From an uncultured Pseudomonadota bacterium (GTDB lineage Bacteria > Pseudomonadota > Gammaproteobacteria > Burkholderiales > Usitatibacteraceae), in NCBI GenBank assembly GCA_937898635.1, contig CALEJW010000228.1:1-7108 (forward strand): a stretch of DNA of 7,108 nt. Direction: 5' to 3'. Of the stretch, positions 1 to 6,197 are shown piece after piece. Both the position numbers and the translations under genes were made by a program. Numbering within the stretch: position 1 is the stretch's first letter; each line of letters opens with the position of its first letter. Under the pieces are notes generated by a model. That model searched no databases and was not told the origin of the DNA. It saw only the letters and a list, made by a program, of their open reading frames with translations.

Positions 1-1263
<1,263 letters not shown>

Positions 1264-1269
1264 GAGCGG

Positions 1270-1273
1270 CTCC
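1270..1273 (-). promoter_or_regulatory. Ribosome-binding site of rpoD (GGAG)
   Basis: On the minus strand GGAG lies 6 nt before the GTG at 1263. It supports that non-ATG start, and so the Lys-rich N-terminal extension of RpoD. It contrasts with dnaG just upstream, which has no evident Shine-Dalgarno sequence; this fits sigma factor being made in much larger amounts than primase. Confidence 0.65.
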
Positions 1274-1314
1274 GGGAAAAGGCGGGAAGCGGGTGGGAAA
1301 AACTGCTTATTTTA

Positions 1315-3132
1315 TCACTGTTTAGGCGGCGATTCGAGCCCGGAGTTCACTCCCTTGGCTGCCGCCTGGTGGGCCGCGAGGGCGGCCAGTTCGGCCCGTT
1401 CCGCGTCCGAAAGGGGCCCGTCCTGGGCGCGGTTCTCGAGCTCGGCCTTGCGGCGCTCGGAGCGCTGCAGGCCGAGCCGGTCCAGGAGGCCCGAGAGTTC
1501 CGCCTCGAGGTCCAGTTCCGCCTCGGGGACTTCGTCGAGGAGGCTTCCCGAGCCGATCGCCGCGTCCAGCGCCGCAGCATGCTCCGATCCCTCGAAGTGG
1601 GCGATCACCTGCCCCAGGGTGAGCCCGTCTTCCCCTTCCCGGGCGAAGGCGAGCATGGCGTGCAGGGCACGGCCTTCGGCGGCGTTCTCCGGCACGAGAT
1701 CGGGATCCACCCGCCGGGCGAGATCGGGCCTTCGCAGCACCCGTTGCAGGATCTGCAATTCGACGGCCTGGGGACGGCGGATGTGGCGCGGCGCGGGCCC
1801 GGGGCGCGGCGTCCCCCCACCCCCCGCGGGCCGGAAACCCGGCAGGTCCCCGATGTCGATCCCGGCCATTTCCGCCAGCCGCTTGCGGATCATCGCGCCG
1901 AGGGCCGGGGCCTCGATCCGGGACGCGAGCGGCTTCGCCAGGGCGAGGAAGCGGGCCCGGCCCTCCTCGCTGCGCATGTCCACCCGCGAGGCGACCTCGG
2001 ACACGAGGAACTGGGAGAGGGGCTTGGCTTCCCGGAGCGCCTCGAGGAAGGCGTCCTTGCCGAGGCGCCGCACGAAGGTGTCGGGATCGTCCTCCGCGGG
2101 CAGGAAAAGAAAGGCGACGGACTTGCCGTCGGCGAGCACCGGCAGCGCGACCTCCAGCGCCTTCCAGGCGGCCTTGCGCCCGGCGCTGTCCCCGTCGAAG
2201 CAGAACACCACGCTGTCGACGATCCTCAGGAGCTTCTGCACGTGCGCCGGCGTCGTCGCGGTGCCGAGGGTGGCCACCGCGTTCTCCACGCCGTGCTGGG
2301 CGAGCGCGACCACGTCCATGTAGCCCTCCACCACGATCGCGAGGTTGGCCTCGCGGATCGCGCGCCGCGCCTGCCACAGGCCGTAGAGCTCGCGGCCCTT
2401 CTCGAAGAGGGGCGTCTCGGGGGAGTTCAGGTACTTGGGCTCGCCCTCGCCGATCACGCGCCCGCCGAAGCCGATCACGTTGCCGCGCGAGTCGAGGATG
2501 GGGAACATCACGCGCCCCCGGAAACGGTCGTAGCGGCGCGACTTCCTCGCCGGCTCGCCCTCGCCGGCCTCGCCGCCCTCGGAGTCGATCACCAGCCCGG
2601 TGTCCTTCATCGCCGCGGACTCGTAGTCGGGGAAGGCGGCCTTGAGCGACTGCCAGGCGTCCGGGGCATAGCCCAGGCCGTAGCGGGCCGCGATCTCGCC
2701 CGAGAGGCCGCGCTGCTTGAGGTAGGCGATCGCTTCGGGCGATTTCTTGAGCTCGGCGCGGTAGTAGGCGAGCGCCTCCATCATCCGGTCCACGAGCCCC
2801 TTTGCCTGCGCGGCGGCGGGGTGGCCGGAGGGTGTACCGCGAACCTCGGGCACCTCCAGGCCGACCTGCTGGGCGAGCTCGCGGATCGCGTCGGGATAGG
2901 TCAGTCCCGAATACTCCATCACGAAGCCGATCGCGTTGCCGTGCACGCCGCAGCCGAAGCAGTGGTAGAACTGCTTCGCCGGGCTCACGTTGAAGGACGG
3001 CGTCTTCTCGTTGTGGAAGGGGCAGCAGGCCTTGTAGTTGGCGCCCGCCTTCTTCAGCCGCACGTGGCGGTCGATCACGTCGACGATGTCGACGCGCCCG
3101 AGGAGCGACTGGATGAAGTCCTGCGGGATCAT
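1315..3132 (-). CDS. dnaG: DNA primase DnaG
   Basis: DnaG synthesises the short RNA primers for leading-strand initiation and for each Okazaki fragment, working with the DnaB helicase at the fork. The 605-residue protein is complete (E. coli DnaG has 581). The N-terminal CHC2 zinc-binding domain shows C37, H40, C58 and C61 (ACCPFHNEKTPSF; FYHCFGCGVHGNAIGF). The polymerase core follows, with the basic motif RGRVMFPI (205-212). The TOPRIM fold carries the metal-binding acids E269 (VVEGYMDV) and D313/D315 (FDGDSAGRK), plus the EDDPDTFV motif (347-354). A Gly/Pro-rich linker (about 432-450) leads to the C-terminal DnaB-interaction domain (about 455-600). The ATG at 3132 gives the canonical MIPQDFIQ beginning. 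No good Shine-Dalgarno sequence precedes it, suggesting modest translation. It lies 75 bp after yqeY and 51 bp before rpoD. The stop is a tandem TGA-TAA (1317-1312). Confidence 0.98.
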   Translation of the reverse strand: MIPQDFIQSLLGRVDIVDVIDRHVRLKKAGANYKACCPFHNEKTPSFNVSPAKQFYHCFGCGVHGNAIGFVMEYSGLTYPDAIRELAQQVGLEVPEVRGTPSGHPAAAQAKGLVDRMMEALAYYRAELKKSPEAIAYLKQRGLSGEIAARYGLGYAPDAWQSLKAAFPDYESAAMKDTGLVIDSEGGEAGEGEPARKSRRYDRFRGRVMFPILDSRGNVIGFGGRVIGEGEPKYLNSPETPLFEKGRELYGLWQARRAIREANLAIVVEGYMDVVALAQHGVENAVATLGTATTPAHVQKLLRIVDSVVFCFDGDSAGRKAAWKALEVALPVLADGKSVAFLFLPAEDDPDTFVRRLGKDAFLEALREAKPLSQFLVSEVASRVDMRSEEGRARFLALAKPLASRIEAPALGAMIRKRLAEMAGIDIGDLPGFRPAGGGGTPRPGPAPRHIRRPQAVELQILQRVLRRPDLARRVDPDLVPENAAEGRALHAMLAFAREGEDGLTLGQVIAHFEGSEHAAALDAAIGSGSLLDEVPEAELDLEAELSGLLDRLGLQRSERRKAELENRAQDGPLSDAERAELAALAAHQAAAKGVNSGLESPPKQ

Positions 3133-3175
3133 GCGGTAGTCGTTGCCGGTCCCCGGTTGGCGGGTCGCCTCCGGC

Positions 3176-3198
3176 GGGCCGGCCGCGTGCGCCGGCCC
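3176..3198 (-). repeat. 8-bp GC inverted repeat after yqeY (possible mRNA hairpin)
   Basis: The arms GGGCCGGC (3176-3183) and GCCGGCCC (3191-3198) are perfect complements around a 7-nt loop. In the minus-strand transcript the hairpin begins 9 nt after the yqeY stop codon and ends about 43 nt before the dnaG start. No T-run follows, so it is not a classical intrinsic terminator. It could slow polymerase, stabilise the upstream mRNA or mark a processing site, but that is inference. In DNA this GC-rich such repeats also arise by chance. Confidence 0.45.
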
Positions 3199-3207
3199 CC
3201 GGGCGGT

Positions 3208-3654
3208 TCAGCCCGCGAGCTTCGCCTTCACCAGCGCGGAGACGCGGCCCATGTCCGCGCGCCCGGCCACCTTCGGCTTCACGATCGCCATCACCTTGCC
3301 CATGTCCGCCGGCGATGCGGCCCCGGACGCGGCGATCGCCTCCGCGACGATCGCGGCGACCTCCGGCTCGGCGAGCTGCTGCGGCAGGTAGGCCTGGAGG
3401 ATCGCCATCTCGCGCTTCTCCGCGTCCGCGAGGTCCGTGCGCCCGGCCTGCTCGTACTGGGCCACGGAATCGCGGCGCTGCTTGAGCATCTTCTCGACGA
3501 CGGCGACGACGCCCGCGTCGTCGAGCGTGATCCGCTCGTCCACCTCGCGCTGCTTGATCGCCGCCGTGAGCAGCCGCAGCGTGCCGAGGCGTTCCGCCTC
3601 GCGCGCCTTCATCGCCGCCTTGACGTCCTCGTTGACCCGTTCGCGCAACGCCAT
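3208..3654 (-). CDS. GatB/YqeY family protein
   Basis: This is a complete 148-residue protein of the GatB/YqeY family, a small all-helical family related to the C-terminal tRNA-recognition domain of the GatB subunit of the Asp-tRNA(Asn)/Glu-tRNA(Gln) amidotransferase. The free-standing protein has no firmly established role; a tRNA-linked function is inferred from that homology. Family-like segments are GTLRLLTAAIKQREVDER (24-41), the basic helix EKMLKQRRDSVAQYEQAGR (54-72), EKREMAILQAYLPQQL (79-94), and the C-terminal hairpin module DMGKVMAIVKPKVAGRADMG (117-136). The length is usual for the family. An open frame continues 149 codons further upstream through rpsU, but the ATG at 3654 is chosen because it gives the standard MALRERVNEDVKAAM beginning and has GGAAGG (3661-3666) 6 nt upstream. 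It lies between rpsU and dnaG, as in other betaproteobacteria, so it is presumably co-transcribed with them. Confidence 0.95.
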   Translation of the reverse strand: MALRERVNEDVKAAMKAREAERLGTLRLLTAAIKQREVDERITLDDAGVVAVVEKMLKQRRDSVAQYEQAGRTDLADAEKREMAILQAYLPQQLAEPEVAAIVAEAIAASGAASPADMGKVMAIVKPKVAGRADMGRVSALVKAKLAG

Positions 3655-3658
3655 GTCC

Positions 3659-3716
3659 GCCCTTCCGAATCGACCTAGAGAAGTCCGTCGCGATATCCGG
3701 CCCTTCCGAAGCGACC
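3659..3716. repeat. Imperfect 17-bp direct repeat in the rpsU-yqeY spacer
   Basis: Two copies of GCCCTTCCGAANCGACC (plus-strand sense) lie at 3659-3675 and 3700-3716. They match at 16 of 17 positions and are offset by 41 bp. The copy nearer yqeY contains that gene's Shine-Dalgarno sequence. The other abuts the inverted repeat at 3716-3751. The repeat looks like a local duplication; any regulatory meaning is unknown. Confidence 0.6.
3661..3666 (-). promoter_or_regulatory. Ribosome-binding site of yqeY (GGAAGG)
   Basis: On the minus strand GGAAGG lies 6 nt before the ATG at 3654. It settles the start of this gene against the much longer open frame extending upstream. The same sequence recurs 41 nt upstream as part of an imperfect 17-bp direct repeat, without a start codon after that copy. 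Confidence 0.6.
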
Positions 3717-3751
3717 GCGGCGAGCGGGGCGCTCGGGCCCGGCTCGCCGCG
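3716..3751 (-). repeat. 10-bp perfect inverted repeat downstream of rpsU (possible attenuator or processing hairpin)
   Basis: CGCGGCGAGC (3716-3725) and GCTCGCCGCG (3742-3751) are perfect complements with a 16-nt GC-rich loop. In the rpsU transcript the structure starts about 19 nt after the stop codon. The bases after it on the minus strand have no T-run, so a classical intrinsic terminator is not supported. In E. coli the rpsU-dnaG junction carries a partial terminator and the operon mRNA is processed; a hairpin in the matching position here could likewise lower expression of the distal genes relative to rpsU. That comparison is inference. Confidence 0.5.
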
Positions 3752-3770
3752 AAGGGTCCGCTGGGCCCGC

Positions 3771-3983
3771 TCAGTAGAGCTTGGGCGGAAGCATCTGCGA
3801 GCGCATGCGCTTGTAGCGGCGCTTCACCGCGGCGGCGTGCTTGCGCTTGCGCTCGGCGGTGGGCTTCTCGTAGAACTCGCGGGCGCGAAGCTCGGTGAGG
3901 AGGCCAGTCTTTTCCACGGCCCGCTTGAAGCGGCGCAGGGCCACGTCGAAGGGCTCGTTTTCCTTGAGTCGGATGGTCGGCAT
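3771..3983 (-). CDS. rpsU: Small ribosomal subunit protein bS21
   Basis: bS21 binds the 30S platform near the 3' end of 16S rRNA and helps select mRNA at translation initiation. The 70-residue protein is complete and highly basic. It has the family beginning MPTIRLKENEPFDVALRRFK and the signature KTGLLTELRAREFYEKPTAE at about 25-44. An Arg/Lys-rich helix (AERKRKHAAAVKRRYKRMRS, about 43-62) is followed by the short tail QMLPPKLY. Its length matches other proteobacterial bS21 proteins. The ATG at 3983 is the only sensible start, although the upstream sequence has only a poor Shine-Dalgarno match. rpsU is the first gene of the rpsU-yqeY-dnaG-rpoD operon and is divergent from tsaD across a 101-bp spacer. 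Confidence 0.97.
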   Translation of the reverse strand: MPTIRLKENEPFDVALRRFKRAVEKTGLLTELRAREFYEKPTAERKRKHAAAVKRRYKRMRSQMLPPKLY

Positions 3984-4008
3984 GTCGATTTCGGGTTCCG
4001 AAAAGGGG

Positions 4009-4036
4009 TTGGGCAGCGCTGAAAACCCTGCATAAT
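4009..4036 (+). promoter_or_regulatory. Candidate sigma-70 promoter for tsaD
   Basis: A -35-like TTGGGC (4009-4014; 4 of 6 consensus) and a -10-like CATAAT (4031-4036; 5 of 6) are separated by 16 bp. Transcription would begin near 4043, about 40 nt before the tsaD GTG. The -10 occupies almost the same base pairs as the -10 proposed for rpsU on the other strand, so the two promoters would compete. This is a consensus match read by eye. Confidence 0.4.
4014..4021. repeat. 8-bp palindrome CAGCGCTG in the divergent promoter spacer
   Basis: This perfect palindrome sits between the candidate -35 and -10 of tsaD and at the start of the predicted rpsU leader. It is flanked by a further 5-bp inverted pair, GGGTT (4006-4010) and AACCC (4024-4028). 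It could be an operator or a leader hairpin; short palindromes are also common in GC-rich DNA. Confidence 0.3.
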
Positions 4037-4060
4037 ATCAAAGTTTTGCACCCCTGAACA
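4032..4060 (-). promoter_or_regulatory. Candidate sigma-70 promoter for the rpsU operon
   Basis: On the minus strand a -10-like TATTAT (4037-4032; 5 of 6 consensus) follows a weak -35-like TGTTCA (4060-4055; 3 of 6) at 17-bp spacing. It lies in the only AT-rich patch of the divergent spacer. Transcription would start near 4025, leaving a leader of about 40 nt before rpsU. The position is what the operon needs, but the -35 match is poor. Confidence 0.45.
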
Positions 4061-4084
4061 GGCGCGTTTCGCGCACTTGCCCCC

Positions 4085-5098
4085 GTGCTCGTCCTCGGCA
4101 TCGAGACCTCCTGCGACGAAACCGGCGTCGCGCTCTACGACAGCGAGCGCGGCGTGCTGGGCGAGGCCCTGCATTCGCAGGTCGACCTGCATGCCCTCTA
4201 CGGCGGCGTGGTGCCCGAACTCGCGAGCCGCGACCACATCCGCCGCGTGGTGCCCCTCGCCCGCGAGGCGCTAGCCCAGGCCGGCCGCGGCTTGGGCGAC
4301 GTCGATCTCGTCGCCTACACCCAGGGACCGGGGCTCGCGGGCGCCCTGCTCGTGGGCGCCGCGGTGGCCGCGGGGCTGGGGATCGCGCTCGGCCGCCCCG
4401 TCGTGGGCGTGCACCACCTGGAGGGCCACCTCCTGTCACCCCTCCTCGCCGAGCCGCGCCCGGCATTTCCCTTCGTCGCCCTGCTCGTCTCCGGCGGGCA
4501 CACGCAGCTCATGGCCGTGGAGGGCGTGGGCCGCTACGCGCTCCTCGGCGAGACCGTCGACGACGCGGCCGGGGAGGCCTTCGACAAGACCGCGAGCCTC
4601 CTGGGGCTCCCCTACCCCGGCGGACCGGCGTTGGCCGCGCTTGCGCGCGAGGGCGACCCGAAGCGCTTCGACTTTCCGCGCCCGATGCTGGCGGCCGCCA
4701 CGCTCGACTTCAGCTTCAGCGGCCTGAAGACCGCCGCCCTGCTCTGCGTGCGCAAGCATGGCGCGGACGCCCGGACCCGGGCGGACGTGGCCGCCTCCTT
4801 CCAGTCCGCGGTGGTCGACGTGCTGGCCGCCAAGTGCATCCGCGCCCTCGACTCGACCGGCATGCGCCGCCTCGTGGTGGCCGGTGGCGTGGGCGCGAAC
4901 GCGGCGCTGCGCGAGCGGCTCGGCCGGGAGTGCGCGGCCGCGGGCGCCGAGGTGCACTTCCCGCCTCCAGGGCTTTGCACCGACAACGGCGCGATGATCG
5001 CCTTCGCGGCGGCGATGCGCCATCGCGAGGCCCCCGTCGGCGAGGAAGGGTTCACCGTCCGTCCGCGCTGGGACCTCGCCGAGATCGGCCGCGCCTAG
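4085..5098 (+). CDS. tsaD: tRNA N6-adenosine threonylcarbamoyltransferase TsaD
   Basis: TsaD (formerly Gcp/YgjD) transfers the threonylcarbamoyl group from threonylcarbamoyl-AMP, made by TsaC, to A37 of tRNAs that read ANN codons. In bacteria it works with TsaB and TsaE. The 337-residue protein is complete and equals E. coli TsaD in length. The N-terminal LGIETSCDETGVALYD (4-19) is the family hallmark. H111 and H115 in VHHLEGHLLSP bind the catalytic metal, as does D300 in LCTDNGAMIAF. SGGHTQL (136-142) and VAGGVGANAALRERL (265-279) belong to the ATPase-like fold. The start is GTG at 4085, which aligns with the E. coli start; no alternative start lies in frame just upstream. No Shine-Dalgarno sequence is visible, and a small GCGCG-TTT-CGCGC stem-loop (4062-4074) precedes the start. 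The gene is divergent from rpsU and ends by overlapping a convergent gene by 4 bp. Confidence 0.98.
   Translation: MLVLGIETSCDETGVALYDSERGVLGEALHSQVDLHALYGGVVPELASRDHIRRVVPLAREALAQAGRGLGDVDLVAYTQGPGLAGALLVGAAVAAGLGIALGRPVVGVHHLEGHLLSPLLAEPRPAFPFVALLVSGGHTQLMAVEGVGRYALLGETVDDAAGEAFDKTASLLGLPYPGGPALAALAREGDPKRFDFPRPMLAAATLDFSFSGLKTAALLCVRKHGADARTRADVAASFQSAVVDVLAAKCIRALDSTGMRRLVVAGGVGANAALRERLGRECAAAGAEVHFPPPGLCTDNGAMIAFAAAMRHREAPVGEEGFTVRPRWDLAEIGRA
5095..5098. other. Palindromic CTAG shared as stop codon by two convergent genes
   Basis: The four bases CTAG read TAG on both strands. The plus-strand TAG (5096-5098) ends tsaD, and the minus-strand TAG (5097-5095) ends the DUF4124 gene. No space is left for an intergenic terminator, so each transcript must run into the 3' end of the other gene. 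A 6-bp inverted repeat, GCCGCG (5088-5093) and CGCGGC (5106-5111), flanks the site and could form a hairpin in either transcript. Confidence 0.8.
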
Positions 5099-5676
5099 TC
5101 GGTACCGCGGCGGAACTCGCGCTCGGCGAGCGCCAGCGCCTCCTCGGCGAGCCGCAGCTCCTCGTCGATCTTCTTCTGCCGCTCGTAATAGGCGTCGCCC
5201 GGGACGCGGCCGGGGCAGTTGAGGGAGGCGCTGCCGCCGGGGGCGGTGGACGGGAAGCAGTTGGGGCTTGGCGGCTTCTCGCCGGACTTGAGAGGCGGGC
5301 CATGGCGCTGCACCACCTGCCATTCGTCGGCGAGCGGCTCGCCGCCTTCGTCCTTCGCCTTGCGCGCCGCTTCGACGCGTGCCTGCGCGGCGCGAAGCTT
5401 GCCTTCCAGCGCGGCGCGGGTCTCGCGGCGCCTTTCCGAGTATCCCGTTCCGGTGGCCGCGGGCCCGGTTCCCGCCTTCGCGCCGGGAACGAGGTTCACG
5501 CCGGCATCGGCCTCGATGCGCACGACCGTGCCGTCGAAGTCCTTCGGTTCGCGGTCGGCATACGTGACCCGGCCCTGCCGGTCGATCAGCTTGTAGAGGA
5601 CCTGTGCGTCGGCGGACAGCGCCGCCGCCGCGATGGCGGCCGCGAGGAGCGCCCGCGGGAACCCGCGATCAATCAA
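5095..5676 (-). CDS. Secreted DUF4124-domain protein, distal paralog
   Basis: Predicted exported protein of 193 residues and unknown function. Residues 1-24 form a signal peptide (basic IDRGFPR, then an Ala/Leu-rich core, likely cut after SADA). A DUF4124-type segment follows (VLYKLIDRQGRVTYADREPK, about 27-46). The remainder is charged and helical (about 80-110), then Pro/Ser-rich with two cysteines (C140, C154) that could pair in the periplasm, and ends in an acidic helix (170-190). The frame is open further upstream, but the TTG at 5676 is chosen because it gives a compact signal peptide, has a GGATGG-like site 6 nt before it, and overlaps the upstream paralog by 8 nt. It shares KDFDG.V.RIE.D and a final DAY-helix module with that paralog, so the pair probably arose by duplication. 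The start codon is the main uncertainty. Confidence 0.8.
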   Translation of the reverse strand: MIDRGFPRALLAAAIAAAALSADAQVLYKLIDRQGRVTYADREPKDFDGTVVRIEADAGVNLVPGAKAGTGPAATGTGYSERRRETRAALEGKLRAAQARVEAARKAKDEGGEPLADEWQVVQRHGPPLKSGEKPPSPNCFPSTAPGGSASLNCPGRVPGDAYYERQKKIDEELRLAEEALALAEREFRRGTD

Positions 5677-6184
5677 TGGCGGCCATCCGCGCGGCCTTGC
5701 GGGCGCGCTCGAACTCCGCTTCCGCCGCGGCCACGGCATCGTCGAGACCCTTGATGCGCGCGTGGTACGCATCGGTGGGCACGGGGCGCGCGCCGCCGCC
5801 CTTCTTGCCGATCCACTGCGTCTCCTCGGGCGTGGGGTCCTTGCCTTCCTCGCGCGCCTTCTTCGCCGCTTCCAGGCTCTCCCGCGCGCGGGCGAGCTCC
5901 GCGTCCGCCTTCACGCGCTTGAGCTCCGGCGCCGTCAGGGGCAGGAGGACGGGCGGGGCCGTCTCGCCCAGGTTCACGAGGCGGGCGCGGTTGGCGGTGA
6001 GGTCGACCTCGATGCGCGTCACCTTCCCGTCGAAGTCCTTGCCGGGCGCCTTGTCGACATAGGTGACCTTGCCCTTCTTGTCGGTGAGCTTCCAGACCAC
6101 CTGCTTGTCCGCCTCGGCCAAGGCGAGCGGTGCCGCGAGGAGCGCGGCGAGAAAGAGGGCGAGGGGGCGGGCGAACGGTCTCAT
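5669..6184 (-). CDS. Secreted DUF4124-domain protein, proximal paralog
   Basis: Predicted exported protein of 171 residues and unknown function. Residues 1-23 are a classical signal peptide (MRPFARPLALFLAALLAAPL, then likely cleavage after ALA). A DUF4124-type segment follows (VVWKLTDKKGKVTYVDKAPG, 29-48) with KDFDGKVTRIEVD (49-61). The rest is Ala/Glu/Lys/Arg-rich and probably helical (about 85-115 and 138-168), with the DAYHARIKGLDDA module near 138-150. DUF4124 is common in envelope proteins of beta- and gammaproteobacteria, but no biochemical role is established that I can name. The frame extends 17 codons upstream into moeB, but the ATG at 6184 is preferred: it starts the signal peptide and has AGGAG (6193-6197) 8 nt upstream, which overlaps the moeB stop codon and suggests translational coupling. 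Its 3' end overlaps the next paralog by 8 nt. Confidence 0.88.
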   Translation of the reverse strand: MRPFARPLALFLAALLAAPLALAEADKQVVWKLTDKKGKVTYVDKAPGKDFDGKVTRIEVDLTANRARLVNLGETAPPVLLPLTAPELKRVKADAELARARESLEAAKKAREEGKDPTPEETQWIGKKGGGARPVPTDAYHARIKGLDDAVAAAEAEFERARKAARMAAID

Positions 6185-6192
6185 CGGCGTTT

Positions 6193-6197
6193 CTCCT
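6193..6197 (-). promoter_or_regulatory. Ribosome-binding site of the proximal DUF4124 gene, overlapping the moeB stop
   Basis: AGGAG on the minus strand lies 8 nt before the ATG at 6184. It shares its A and first G with the moeB TAG stop (6198-6196). It fixes the start of the DUF4124 gene against the longer open frame and suggests that ribosomes ending moeB can reinitiate here. Confidence 0.65.

Noticed and set aside
1322..2377. Minus-strand open frame of 351 codons within dnaG in another frame
   Set aside because: It is an Arg/Gly/Ala/Pro-rich out-of-frame reading of dnaG, with no domain and no plausible ribosome-binding site.
3176..3751. Intrinsic terminators at the two operon hairpins
   Set aside because: Both inverted repeats are real, but neither is followed by a T-run on the transcribed strand, so they are listed only as repeats or possible attenuators.
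3655..4101. Upstream extension of the yqeY frame by 149 codons through rpsU
   Set aside because: The standard family start and a good ribosome-binding site lie at 3654, and the extension runs through rpsU in another frame.
4436..5323. Minus-strand open frame of 295 codons opposite tsaD
   Set aside because: It is antisense to highly conserved tsaD sequence, with an Arg/Ala/Gly-rich translation and no domain.
4834..5754. Plus-strand open frame of 306 codons spanning the end of tsaD and the distal DUF4124 gene
   Set aside because: It is out of frame with tsaD and antisense to the DUF4124 gene. Its composition is that of a GC shadow, and it crosses the true tsaD stop region.
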